Source of the DNA: Hyphomicrobium_A sp964493785
Lineage (GTDB): Bacteria; Pseudomonadota; Alphaproteobacteria; Rhizobiales; Hyphomicrobiaceae
Direction of reading: 5' to 3'
Length of the DNA: 64,000 nt
Assembly: GCA_964493785.1 (NCBI GenBank)
Contig: CAZBPM010000002.1
Location: 124,001 to 188,000 of the forward strand
Shown: positions 17,886 to 26,302 of the stretch, in pieces
How the letters are laid out: every line of letters begins with the position of its first letter
How positions within the stretch are numbered: position 1 is the first letter of the stretch
The notes under the pieces: generated by a model
Told to the model about the DNA's origin: nothing
The model's input: the letters and a program-made list of their open reading frames with translations, nothing else
The model's database searches: none
Translations under genes and position numbers: made by a program

Positions 17886-18211
17886 CGCATAGGACCTCCA
17901 CCGCCCGCGGGCGCACACGGGCTTTTTTTGCCAAGAAGCAGAGACCGCCGAACAAAAGAGCGCTGCATTTAGGGTCCCCCTCCCCCCCTGTAAAGACCTT
18001 TCTTGTGACAGGGCCTCGACAATCTCCCCCGTGCTGCACATAGCCCCATTTTGCGGAGGGCGAACTTGGGGTGAACTCCCTGCGTTCGCAAAGTGCTCCC
18101 TGATCGGGCTACAATCGTAACCGAACCGCCGGTTTGGGCTGTTCTGCGGCGCCAGCGCCTGCCAAAAACAGCCGGAACCAACAACATCGACGCCGCGGTG
18201 AAACGACTGTA
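17886..18211. other. divergent promoter/leader region
   Basis: This 326-base region separates the decarboxylase (minus) from the ThDP enzyme (plus). On the minus strand the leader holds a GC hairpin (GCCCG/CGGGC at about 17901-17921) just before the ribosome site, preceded by a T-rich/A-rich tract (about 17922-17930) and a G8 run (about 17985-17995). Alphaproteobacterial genes of this decarboxylase type are known to carry a structured leader (the speF motif); I cannot confirm a match by eye. Confidence 0.35.
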
Positions 18212-19864
18212 ATGCGCACAGGGGGCAAGATCCTGATCGACCAGCTCGTCGGTGAGGGCTGTCGCACCCTGTTTACCGTTCCGGGTGAGAGCTTCATCGC
18301 GGCACTCGACGCGCTCTTCGACGAGGCTGCGATCCGCACCATCGTTTGCCGGCACGAAGGCGGTGCGGCCATGATGGCGGAGGCAACGGGCAAGCTCACC
18401 GGGCGCCCCGGCGTTGCCTTTGTCACGCGCGCACCCGGGGCCACCAACGCCTCGAGCGGCGTCTTCGTTGCTCATCAGGATGCAACGCCCATGCTGCTTC
18501 TCGTCGGGCTCATCGACAGGGCCGACGAGGGACGCCGCGCTTTCCAGGAGCTCGACCTCGAAGCGATGTTCGGCCCGATCACGAACTGGGTCGGCATCGT
18601 CCGCGACGTCGAGCGCATCCCGGAATATGTCTCCCGAGCTTATGCGGCTGCCTGCTCGGGACGCCCCGGCCCCGTCGTTCTCGGCTTTCCCGAGGACGTT
18701 CTCGCCGCGACCACCTCATGCACCGACACCGAAAGGTTGCGCATACCCTCGACCGCGCCCAGCACGGCCGAGATGACGAAGGTGCGGAACAAGCTGTCGG
18801 CTGCCGAACGACCTCTCTTGCTGATTGGTGGCGGCTCCTGGAGCGAAGACGCAGCGCAGGACATCAAAAGTTTTGCCGAAGCGTTCGACCTCCCGGTCGC
18901 TACGGCATTTCGGCGGCAGGACCACATGGACAATCGGCACCCGTCATATGTGGGACACGCCGGCGTCGATATGGAGCCGAAGCTCGCGTCGGCAATCCGC
19001 GCGGCTGACGTCTTGATCGTGGTCGGAGAGGATCCCGGCGACATCTCCAGCGGCGGCTACACGCTCATCAACCCGGCAAAGCCCGCCCAGTTTCTCGTCC
19101 ACGCCCATCCGTCTCCGGCTGAGCTTGGCCGGGTATTCCGCACCGACCTTCCCATCCTGTCGACGTCGGAAGCCTTCGCCAAGGCGCTGTCGCGGTTGAA
19201 GCCACCTGCGAACCTGCGCTGGAGCCGGTTCCGGCGCGATCTGCGCGCCAGCTACGAGCGCTCGTTGAAATCGATTTCGACCGCAGGCAGCGTCAGGCTC
19301 GAGGAGGTCATCGCGACCCTATCCAGCGAACTGCCCGAGGACGCGATCGTCACCAACGGGGCCGGCAACTACTCAAGCTTCCTGCACCGCTACTTCCAAT
19401 ACAAGCAGTGGGGCACGCAGCTTGCCCCCACGTCGGGCTCTATGGGTTACGGCCTTCCTGCAGCCATCGCGGCCAAGCTGCAGCATCCCGCTCGCACGGT
19501 CGTGGCGCTCGCAGGAGATGGCTGCCTCCAGATGACCGTTCAGGAGCTTGCCACAGCAGTTCAGTACGGACTGCCGATCGTGGTGATCGTCGCCAACAAC
19601 GGGATGTTGGGAACAATCCGCATGCACCAGGAGCGGCGTTATCCGGCGCGGGTCGTCGGCACGACGTTGGTTAATCCCGACTTCGTCGCCCTCGCCCGCA
19701 GCTTTGGCGCCGATGCCATCCAAGTGAGCAAGACGGACGCATTTCTGCCGGCCTTGAGGAGAGCCTTGTCCGCGAGCGCGCCGACGCTGATCGAGCTGAC
19801 GATAGACCCTGAAGCAATCAGCGTCCGACGCACACTGTCGGATATTCGAGCCAAGAAGCCCTGA
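18212..19864 (+). CDS. thiamine-diphosphate-dependent enzyme, acetolactate synthase-like
   Basis: A 550-residue ThDP enzyme of the IlvB/benzoylformate-decarboxylase superfamily. The catalytic Glu is in RHEGGAAMMAEA near residue 50, and the Mg/ThDP-binding motif runs from GDGCLQMTVQE near 433 to VVIVANNGMLGT. Three domains in the usual order (PYR, central, PP) are present. It differs from anabolic acetolactate synthase in lacking an adjacent ilvN subunit and in its active-site context, so the substrate is open. The ATG at 18212 is used because the family starts with GGKILIDQL; an earlier ATG at 18134 adds 26 unrelated residues. The Shine-Dalgarno is weak. Confidence 0.85.
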   Translation: MRTGGKILIDQLVGEGCRTLFTVPGESFIAALDALFDEAAIRTIVCRHEGGAAMMAEATGKLTGRPGVAFVTRAPGATNASSGVFVAHQDATPMLLLVGLIDRADEGRRAFQELDLEAMFGPITNWVGIVRDVERIPEYVSRAYAAACSGRPGPVVLGFPEDVLAATTSCTDTERLRIPSTAPSTAEMTKVRNKLSAAERPLLLIGGGSWSEDAAQDIKSFAEAFDLPVATAFRRQDHMDNRHPSYVGHAGVDMEPKLASAIRAADVLIVVGEDPGDISSGGYTLINPAKPAQFLVHAHPSPAELGRVFRTDLPILSTSEAFAKALSRLKPPANLRWSRFRRDLRASYERSLKSISTAGSVRLEEVIATLSSELPEDAIVTNGAGNYSSFLHRYFQYKQWGTQLAPTSGSMGYGLPAAIAAKLQHPARTVVALAGDGCLQMTVQELATAVQYGLPIVVIVANNGMLGTIRMHQERRYPARVVGTTLVNPDFVALARSFGADAIQVSKTDAFLPALRRALSASAPTLIELTIDPEAISVRRTLSDIRAKKP

Positions 19865-20025
19865 TGAGCGGACGGCAACGGCTCCAAGATTTAAACTAGT
19901 AAATACTTCGTAAATTCCACACTTCCTGCGTTAGCCAATGTAAGAATTCCAGTTAGACTAACGAGGTCTTATCGGTTACAAAAGGATCAACTTGATTGCA
20001 GACTCTCCCACCTGAGGGGTCGCCA

Positions 20026-20223
20026 ATGGATTTACAGTCGGTCAAAGCGCACTACGGCGCTCATTGGGCATGGGCACGCACCGGTGCGCTCATCCTGTTT
20101 CTCGTTACGGCCCTGCTTCTCGCGGTCTCGCTGACGGGTGTTGGCAGTTCCACCACCGCACAGTCACCGCTGCAGGCCGGTACGAGCATCTCATCTCTCT
20201 TCGTCTCCGGTTCGGCCGGCTGA
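20026..20223 (+). CDS. small single-pass membrane protein, unknown
   Basis: A 65-residue protein with one hydrophobic helix (GALILFLVTALLLAVSL, residues about 21-37) flanked by Trp/Arg on the inside and Ser/Gly/Thr-rich sequence after it. The ATG at 20026 has GAGGGG seven bases upstream; an ATG at 19996 gives ten more residues. An AT-rich region of about 150 bases precedes it and a strong intrinsic terminator follows, so it looks like a one-gene transcription unit. I do not recognise it. Confidence 0.65.
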   Translation: MDLQSVKAHYGAHWAWARTGALILFLVTALLLAVSLTGVGSSTTAQSPLQAGTSISSLFVSGSAG

Positions 20224-20266
20224 GGGCACGACCACACACGACACTCCCAAAACTCACGAACTTCCC

Positions 20267-20297
20267 AGCCCCGGCTCCAACGAGCCGGGGCTTTTTT
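20267..20297 (+). terminator. intrinsic terminator
   Basis: An 11-pair GC-rich stem (AGCCCCGGCTC/GAGCCGGGGCT) with a four-base loop is followed by a run of six T. It closes the unit of the small membrane-protein gene, 44 bases past its stop. Confidence 0.92.
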
Positions 20298-20359
20298 GGA
20301 TGCCGCGGAGTGCGAGCGATGCTAAGCGCACCGCTTCGGATCATCGCGGAGGCAAACTG

Positions 20360-21232
20360 ATGTCGAGGATTGCGTGGATTGGCCTCGGCGTCATGGGCTT
20401 CCCAATGGCTGGTCACATCGCTCGCAAGGGCGGGCACGATGTCACCGTCTACAACCGCAATCCTGCAAAGGCTGCAGCTTGGGTCGAGCAGCATGGCGGC
20501 CGCAGCGCTCCTACGCCGGCGGCCGCAGCGCTGTCAGCGGAGCTGGTGATGTGCTGCGTCGGCAATGACGACGATTTGCGCGCTGTGACGACGGGGCCCG
20601 ATGGCGCATTTCGCGGCATGGGCGCGGGCGCTGTCTTCGTCGATCATACGACAGCGTCCGCCGAAGTCGCGCGCGAGCTTTACGACGTTTGCGCATCGCG
20701 GGGCATTGCGTTTCTAGATTCACCCGTTTCGGGCGGGCAGTCGGGTGCCGAGAACGGCGCATTGACGGTCATGGTCGGGGGCGACGTCGAGCCGTTCGAG
20801 CGAGCCCGCCCCGTCATTGAATGCTACGCGCGTGCCGTCAATCGCATCGGCCCGTCCGGCTCCGGCCAGCTCACCAAGATGGTCAACCAGATTGCCATTG
20901 CCGGGCTTCTGCAGGGCCTGTCGGAGGCGATCGCCTTTGCCGAGGCGGCAGGCCTCGACCTCGATCTCGTGATGCAGACGATATCCAAGGGCGCGGCTCA
21001 GTCCTGGCAGATGGAAAATCGCTGGAAGACGATGCACGAGGGCAAGTTCGATTTCGGGTTCGCTGTCGACTGGATGCGCAAGGATCTCGGGATCTGCCTC
21101 GACGAAGCCCGTCTCAATGGCGCGAAGCTTCCCGTCACGCGGATGGTCGACACCTTCTATTCCGAGGTGCAGGCGATGGGCGGCGGTCGCTGGGACACGT
21201 CGAGCCTCATTACCCGGCTCAAGAAGCAATAG
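20360..21232 (+). CDS. NAD(P)-dependent beta-hydroxyacid dehydrogenase
   Basis: A 290-residue member of the 3-hydroxyisobutyrate / 6-phosphogluconate dehydrogenase superfamily (also includes tartronate- and glyoxylate/succinate-semialdehyde reductases). The Rossmann motif GLGVMGFPMAGH is at residues 8-19, the substrate loop DSPVSGGQSGAENG near 118, and the catalytic Lys in GSGQLTKMVNQ near 172. GGAGG lies seven bases before ATG 20360, which decides the start over an in-frame ATG at 20138. It faces an Lrp-type regulator gene across 45 bases. The acid oxidised is not determined; the gabD gene elsewhere in the window makes a semialdehyde reductase role conceivable. Confidence 0.87.
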   Translation: MSRIAWIGLGVMGFPMAGHIARKGGHDVTVYNRNPAKAAAWVEQHGGRSAPTPAAAALSAELVMCCVGNDDDLRAVTTGPDGAFRGMGAGAVFVDHTTASAEVARELYDVCASRGIAFLDSPVSGGQSGAENGALTVMVGGDVEPFERARPVIECYARAVNRIGPSGSGQLTKMVNQIAIAGLLQGLSEAIAFAEAAGLDLDLVMQTISKGAAQSWQMENRWKTMHEGKFDFGFAVDWMRKDLGICLDEARLNGAKLPVTRMVDTFYSEVQAMGGGRWDTSSLITRLKKQ

Positions 21233-21277
21233 CCGCAGTCTCGACGAACGATTTCTCGAAGGCGTGAACTGCCGTCG

Positions 21278-21796
21278 TCAGCGCTTGCGCCGCCGGTCTT
21301 CGCCGTCGGATCCGGACGCGTCGGCGTCGGAACTGCGCGCAAACTGCATCGGCAGGGCTGTCGTATACTTGATCTGCTCCATGGCGAATGCAGAAGACAC
21401 CTTCGCGATCTCAATGCGCGAGATCAGACGTTTGTAGAACGCGTCATAGGCTTCGATATCCGGCACGACCACGCGCAGCAGGTAATCGACGTCGCCCGAC
21501 ATGCGGTAGAACTCGACGACCTCGGGGAAATCAGCAACGGCTTTGTGAAAACGCTCGAGCCAGCTCAAGCTGTGCTGGTCGGTTTTGATCGACACGATGA
21601 CCGTCACGCCGGCGTTCACCATATGCGGATCGAGCACCGCCACCCGGCGCAGGATAACCCCCGCCTCCTCGAGCTTCTGGATGCGCCGCCAGCACGGCGT
21701 GGTCGACAGGCCGACCTCCTTGCCGATGTCGGCGACGGGCCGCGTGCTGTCCTCCTGGAGGATGCGCAGAATCTTGACATCCATGTCGTCCAGCAT
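21278..21796 (-). CDS. Lrp/AsnC family transcriptional regulator
   Basis: A 172-residue DNA-binding protein. The N-terminal winged helix (residues 1-60, with LQEDSTRPVADIGKEVGLS and PCWRRIQKLEEAGVI) is followed by an RAM/effector domain (SIKTDQHSLSWLERF to RISRIEIAKV) as in Lrp. It probably senses an amino acid and autoregulates. The C-terminal 20 residues are a charged tail beyond the usual family length. The 130-base gap to the divergent-side neighbour is its own upstream region. Confidence 0.92.
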   Translation of the reverse strand: MLDDMDVKILRILQEDSTRPVADIGKEVGLSTTPCWRRIQKLEEAGVILRRVAVLDPHMVNAGVTVIVSIKTDQHSLSWLERFHKAVADFPEVVEFYRMSGDVDYLLRVVVPDIEAYDAFYKRLISRIEIAKVSSAFAMEQIKYTTALPMQFARSSDADASGSDGEDRRRKR

Positions 21797-21926
21797 GGCG
21801 GCCCGTTGAAAAGATGTTGCTCAAAATCGCTTGGGGGCGAATAAGCGCGCGATCTGGATCTCCGTCAAGCGTCGTTTGTGTAATATGGTTCTATGATAAT
21901 GGATTGCCGCGCGCGGCGCGTGCGCG

Positions 21927-22670
21927 TCACAACTCGATGACCATGCCGTCGTCCGCGAGAACGACGCGGTCGTCGCGCACCTGGTCGCGATGGGCCAGCA
22001 TTGCCGGCCCCATATGCGTCAGCAGAACGCGTCTCGCCCCAAGCCTGTCGATGTTTTGCCGGAGGTCCTGCCAGCTCATGTGGTAGCCGGAGGGAGCCTC
22101 GAAACCGAAACTCTCGCATATGAAAAGATCAGAGCCCTGCGCGCAGGGAATGAGGTTTTCGACCCAGCGCGTATCGCCCGAGAAGCTCAGCACCTTTCCG
22201 GCGCACTCGAGGCGCAGCGCGTACGGTGTCGCTCCGGAGGGATGCAGGACCTCGAATGGCGTGACGCGCACTCCGCCCGCCTCGACCGGCACGAGCGCCT
22301 CCAGGTCGTGGAAGGTCATCTCGAAGCGGCGCTCTGTCTGCGTGGAGTTGGGATAGAGCGCCTCTGCCGCGATATTGAACCGCTCGGCGGTGCCGGTGGG
22401 TCCGTAGACCGCCAGCGGCGCTGTTCTGCCCGTCACGTAGTGCGCGTGCAGCAGGAACCAGATCAGTCCCCCGAAATGATCGCCGTGTAGATGCGATACG
22501 AAGATCGTTCTCACCCTGTCGGGATCGAGCCCTAGCTTCTGCATGCCGATGAGCGCCGTCACACCGCAGTCGATGAGGAAGTCTCCCTCGGGCGCGGCGA
22601 CGTGATAGCAGGTCTGTAGCCGCCCCCCCGAGCCGAAGGCGTCGCCCGAGCCGACGATGGTAAGCTTCAT
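21927..22670 (-). CDS. MBL-fold metallo-hydrolase, RNase Z-like
   Basis: A 247-residue metallo-beta-lactamase-fold enzyme. The metal-binding HLHGDHFGG is near residues 65-73, with further ligands in FSGDTRW near 170 and LLTHMGP near 228. N-terminal MKLTIVGSGDAFGSGGR is typical of the RNase Z-like/arylsulfatase-like group, but it is shorter than tRNase Z and lacks the exosite arm, so a small-molecule hydrolase is likelier. ATG 22670 has AAGGA six bases upstream. An in-frame upstream extension to 22838 is Arg-rich and rejected. Confidence 0.85.
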   Translation of the reverse strand: MKLTIVGSGDAFGSGGRLQTCYHVAAPEGDFLIDCGVTALIGMQKLGLDPDRVRTIFVSHLHGDHFGGLIWFLLHAHYVTGRTAPLAVYGPTGTAERFNIAAEALYPNSTQTERRFEMTFHDLEALVPVEAGGVRVTPFEVLHPSGATPYALRLECAGKVLSFSGDTRWVENLIPCAQGSDLFICESFGFEAPSGYHMSWQDLRQNIDRLGARRVLLTHMGPAMLAHRDQVRDDRVVLADDGMVIEL

Positions 22671-22977
22671 GTTTTTCCTTCGGTCGCGAAGGCTATGGCG
22701 CGCGGCGATGGAGTTGTATCTCCCGCGTCCGCACGACTCCGAACCGCATCTGCTGAAATTCGATAACGGGAATGGGTCACGGCCGAAACCTAATGGGGCC
22801 GGCCTGCGCCGACAATGCCCAGCAATCTTGGCCCGCAACGATCAAATGCGCGCAAAAAGCGCTGTTGGTTATTGAAAAATTCATTACTAAACACTTAGTT
22901 AGGAAATCCTGCCGAGATTTAGTAAGAGCATTATCGTCTAGACCACGGTCTCCATTCAGTCCCGCGTGAGACAAGCC

Positions 22978-24594
22978 ATGTCGATGAGCGCCATTCCTGA
23001 GGACGTCGCGCGCCGCTACAGCCGGCGGGACGCCCGCGTGCGCGCCTATAACGAGCTCAACGAGCGCCGCGCCCGGCTTGCCGCCGGCACCACGATCAGG
23101 CCGGAGTTCGAGACCGAGCTTCTTACGATGTTCGCGCGCAACGAGCTTGGCGCTGCGGTGACGATGCCGGTGCTCTACTCTTTGTTCGCGCTGGCATGCA
23201 TGTTCTGGGCACCTACGGTCGACGCCATGATCTGGCTGATCTCCGTCATCGGCGCCAAGGTCATCCTACTGGATCAGGCGCGGCGCTTCCTGGCGCAGCC
23301 TCGGGCCAATCTCAACATCCGCATGTGGCGCCGACGCTTCGTCCTCGTCGAGCTGCTCAACGGTGTCGCGCTGGCCTGCTTCGCCCTCGTCGGTGTGAAA
23401 GATACGACCGGCGCGACGATGGATATGGTTTTCTCCTCGCACGTCTTCATCTTTGCCATGCTGATCGTCGTGCTTGCCATCCGCACGATGTTCGCCTCGA
23501 CGATCCCCGCGATTTTCTACGCCGGCACGATACCGATGACGCTCGCCGTGGTTGCCCGGCTGCTCATGCTCGACAACACGTTCTATTTCGCGCTCGCGAC
23601 CATGGCGGTGGGCATCCACCTCTACTTCCTCTTCCTGGCTCACGGCCTGCGTTCGACGGTTCTCTCCATGTTGGAGTACCGCGCCGAAAAGGACGCCCTG
23701 ATCGCCGAACTGGAAGAGCAGAAATCTGTCTCCGACGAAGCTCGCCGCCGGGCCGAGACGGCCAACAGTGCCAAATCGCGGTTCCTTGCAACGATGAGCC
23801 ACGAGCTGCGCACGCCGCTCAATGCGATCCTGGGATTCTCGGAGGTCATGAAGGCGGAGATGTTCGGTCCCCTAGAGAATCCGAAGTACCGCGAGTACAC
23901 CGACAACATTCTCGAGAGCGGCAAACACCTGCTGCACCTGATCAACGAAATCCTCGATCTCACGCGCATCGAATCCGGCCGCTACGAGCTGCACGAGGAG
24001 CCGCTCCGCCTTGCCGACGTGATCGACGAATGCCATCGCCTGCTGAAGCTGCGTGCCGACAGCAAGGGCATTGAGATCATCGAGGCGACCACATCCGATC
24101 TCCCCGTCGTCTGGGCCGATCAGCGCGCCATGCGCCAGATCTGTCTCAATCTGATGTCGAACGCCCTGAAGTTCACGCCGAAGGGCGGACAGGTTACCCT
24201 CAGCGTGGGCCAGATGCCGGACGGGGGGCAGTACCTCTCCGTTGCCGACACGGGGCCTGGCATTCCCGCTGACGAGATCCCTAAAGTGCTGCAGGCGTTC
24301 GGTCAGGGCACGCTGGCTCAACAGACGGCCGAGGGAGGCGCCGGCCTCGGTCTTGCGATCGTGCAGAACCTGATCGAGTTGCACGGGGGCAGCCTCCTGC
24401 TTCGCTCAGAGCTTCGCAAGGGCACCGATGCAAAGGTTGTGCTGCCTGGCTATCGCGTGCTGCGCGCCATGGCGCCGTTGCAGCCGCTCGGCCAGGAGAC
24501 ACACCGCCTGAGAGGCATGGCGCCGAGACCGCCACGGCAGGGAAGAATGCGTGGCAGGATCGCCAGCGACAGCGATACGGCGGCCGCGCGCTGA
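22978..24594 (+). CDS. membrane-bound sensor histidine kinase
   Basis: A 538-residue kinase of the PleC/PdhS-like group of alphaproteobacteria. After a basic cytoplasmic N-terminus of about 55 residues come six hydrophobic segments (about 60-220), a short coiled coil with EEQKSVSDEARRRAETANS, a HisKA domain with phospho-His in MSHELRTPLNAILGF near 275, and a HATPase_c domain with QICLNLMSNALKFTP, DTGPGIP and GGAGLGLAI. There is no periplasmic sensor domain, so the signal may be within the membrane. No response regulator is adjacent. The start is ATG 22978; GTG 22966 is an alternative. Confidence 0.9.
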   Translation: MSMSAIPEDVARRYSRRDARVRAYNELNERRARLAAGTTIRPEFETELLTMFARNELGAAVTMPVLYSLFALACMFWAPTVDAMIWLISVIGAKVILLDQARRFLAQPRANLNIRMWRRRFVLVELLNGVALACFALVGVKDTTGATMDMVFSSHVFIFAMLIVVLAIRTMFASTIPAIFYAGTIPMTLAVVARLLMLDNTFYFALATMAVGIHLYFLFLAHGLRSTVLSMLEYRAEKDALIAELEEQKSVSDEARRRAETANSAKSRFLATMSHELRTPLNAILGFSEVMKAEMFGPLENPKYREYTDNILESGKHLLHLINEILDLTRIESGRYELHEEPLRLADVIDECHRLLKLRADSKGIEIIEATTSDLPVVWADQRAMRQICLNLMSNALKFTPKGGQVTLSVGQMPDGGQYLSVADTGPGIPADEIPKVLQAFGQGTLAQQTAEGGAGLGLAIVQNLIELHGGSLLLRSELRKGTDAKVVLPGYRVLRAMAPLQPLGQETHRLRGMAPRPPRQGRMRGRIASDSDTAAAR

Positions 24595-24640
24595 CGCTGC
24601 CGGCATTGTGCTTCGCCGCCTCCAGCGCTAAATATTCGCC

Positions 24641-24835
24641 GTGAGCAATGGTCCCATCGAAACCCCGTGCATTGCCGTCTGCGAGATCGACCGTCCGACC
24701 GGTCTTTGTCGTGGCTGCGGACGCTCGGTTCCCGAAATCGCCCGCTGGTCCAAGATGACGAGCGTTGAGCGACGCCTGATCATGTCTGAGCTGGCTGCGC
24801 GGAAGGCAGCCCGTCTTGGAGCTGCGAGCCAATGA
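24641..24835 (+). CDS. DUF1289 protein
   Basis: A 64-residue protein of the DUF1289 family with cysteines in TPCIAVCEID and GLCRGCGRS (CxxxC ... CxxC spacing) followed by the family's I-x-W-x-x-(M/L) segment (EIARWSKMTSVERR). The four cysteines suggest a metal or Fe-S site; the function is unknown. It begins with GTG and its stop overlaps the next start by four bases (ATGA), so it is translationally coupled to the aspartic-protease gene. Confidence 0.85.
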   Translation: MSNGPIETPCIAVCEIDRPTGLCRGCGRSVPEIARWSKMTSVERRLIMSELAARKAARLGAASQ

Positions 24836-25539
24836 AGGCCTGGCTGATCCTCGCGCTGCTCGTCGGCGCCGGCGCTCTCTTGCTGCTGCGGGGCGGACCC
24901 GAGGTCTTTTCCGGCCTTGGCACCGGGGAGGTCCTCACCATAGCGGTTGGACTTCTCCTCGCGGGATTCTACCTCATCAGCCTTATCGGCGACGGACAGA
25001 CGCGCCCCATCCAGGCGGTACGGCATGCGCTGACTTGGCTGGCGATCGGGTTCTTGCTCATCGCCGGGTATTCCTACCGCGAGGAAATCGCGACCGTTGC
25101 AAATCGCGTCGGCGGCGAATTGATGCCCCCCGGCCAGATCCTTTCAACTGAGACAAACGACGAAGGCGAGACGGCCGTTCGCGTCCGCCGCCGGCTCGAC
25201 GGGCATTTCGCCGTCCGCGCGCAAGTCAATGGTCAGTCGATGACCTTGATGGTCGACACCGGCGCTTCTTCGGTCGTGCTGAAGCCCGCCGATGCGGAGC
25301 GCGCGGGGGTAGACCTTGGGGCGCTGTCCTACACGGTCGCTGTCGATACCGCCAACGGCACCGCTTATGCAGCCGCTGTCAGGCTCCGTTCCCTTTCCGT
25401 CGGCCCGCTCGTGGTGCACAACGTCGACGCTCTCGTCGCCCGGCCTGGAACCGTTAAGGAAAACTTGCTCGGTATGAGTTTTTTAAGGCGTTTGCGATCT
25501 TATGAATTCGCAAATGATTATCTCACGCTAAGGGGCTGA
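24832..25539 (+). CDS. TIGR02281-family clan AA aspartic protease (first copy)
   Basis: A 235-residue membrane-anchored retropepsin-like protease. Three hydrophobic stretches (about 4-20, 32-52, 64-80) are followed by a periplasmic domain whose catalytic motif is MVDTGASSVVL near residue 140, and the flap-region GMSFLRRL near 215. Family members act as dimers since only one Asp motif is present. It is coupled to the DUF1289 gene and followed 55 bases later by a second copy. Confidence 0.9.
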   Translation: MKAWLILALLVGAGALLLLRGGPEVFSGLGTGEVLTIAVGLLLAGFYLISLIGDGQTRPIQAVRHALTWLAIGFLLIAGYSYREEIATVANRVGGELMPPGQILSTETNDEGETAVRVRRRLDGHFAVRAQVNGQSMTLMVDTGASSVVLKPADAERAGVDLGALSYTVAVDTANGTAYAAAVRLRSLSVGPLVVHNVDALVARPGTVKENLLGMSFLRRLRSYEFANDYLTLRG

Positions 25540-25594
25540 TGCCGGCATCAGCCGGTATGCTGCAAGCGTTCAGAGAGAAGATGCATCCCGCTCC

Positions 25595-26188
25595 ATGGCT
25601 ATGACGTCGGGTACCAAGCAGTTAGTTCGCGAGGCGGTGAGCTGGGGCGTTGTCGCCGTCATTGGCGTCGCCGCGCTGTCTCACTTCGAGAGCATCAAAA
25701 CCGGTGCCGAGCGGATGCTTGGCCTGCCGACCTCGGCTGAGGTCGCCGAGGCCGAGAGCGCGGCCCGTGCCGCTGCGGCACCAAGCTCCTCTGCGGCACA
25801 AAAGCAGATCAATCTCGGCTCCATCGTCGAGATCGAGGCGGAGAGCAACGGCCACTTCAACGCCGAAGCCGACATCAATGGGCGGCCTGTCGACGTGATG
25901 ATCGACACGGGAGCCACCATGGTCGCCCTGTCCTATGAGGACGCTGAGCGCGCCGGCATCTATCTCAGCGACGGCGACTTCACCCGCGCGGTCTCAACGG
26001 CCAACGGTGTCGCGCGGGTTGCTCCCGTCACCCTCGCCCGGGTCTCCATCGGAGACATCACGGTGCGGAATGTTCCTGCTGCCGTGGCCGAGCGCGGACG
26101 GCTGAAGACGTCCCTGCTTGGCATGAGCTTTCTCTCCCGGCTGTCACGCTTCGACATGCGCTCTGGGCGCCTGACGTTGCACGAATAG
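25595..26188 (+). CDS. TIGR02281-family clan AA aspartic protease (second copy)
   Basis: A 197-residue paralogue of the preceding protein. It has one N-terminal hydrophobic helix (VVAVIGVAALSHF), an Ala/Ser-rich linker, and the protease domain with MIDTGATMVALSYEDA near residue 107 and LGMSFLSRL near 175. It differs from the first copy by lacking two of the three N-terminal helices. It is probably exposed to the periplasm. The tandem pair may have arisen by local duplication. Confidence 0.9.
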   Translation: MAMTSGTKQLVREAVSWGVVAVIGVAALSHFESIKTGAERMLGLPTSAEVAEAESAARAAAAPSSSAAQKQINLGSIVEIEAESNGHFNAEADINGRPVDVMIDTGATMVALSYEDAERAGIYLSDGDFTRAVSTANGVARVAPVTLARVSIGDITVRNVPAAVAERGRLKTSLLGMSFLSRLSRFDMRSGRLTLHE

Positions 26189-26302
26189 CGGGCAGTATTC
26201 CGCCACAATCCCATGCGCCCTTGCGCCGCCCGATCAACCGGGATCGACAGCCCGCCTCTGCGCGTTTAAACCTCCCGCACCATCGGCCGCCAAGGAGTTT
26301 CC

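Noticed and set aside
16710..18041. 52-residue N-terminal extension of the decarboxylase
   Set aside because: The extension has no family similarity and the ATG at 17885 has a GGAGG site; the open frame is kept only as part of a possible leader.
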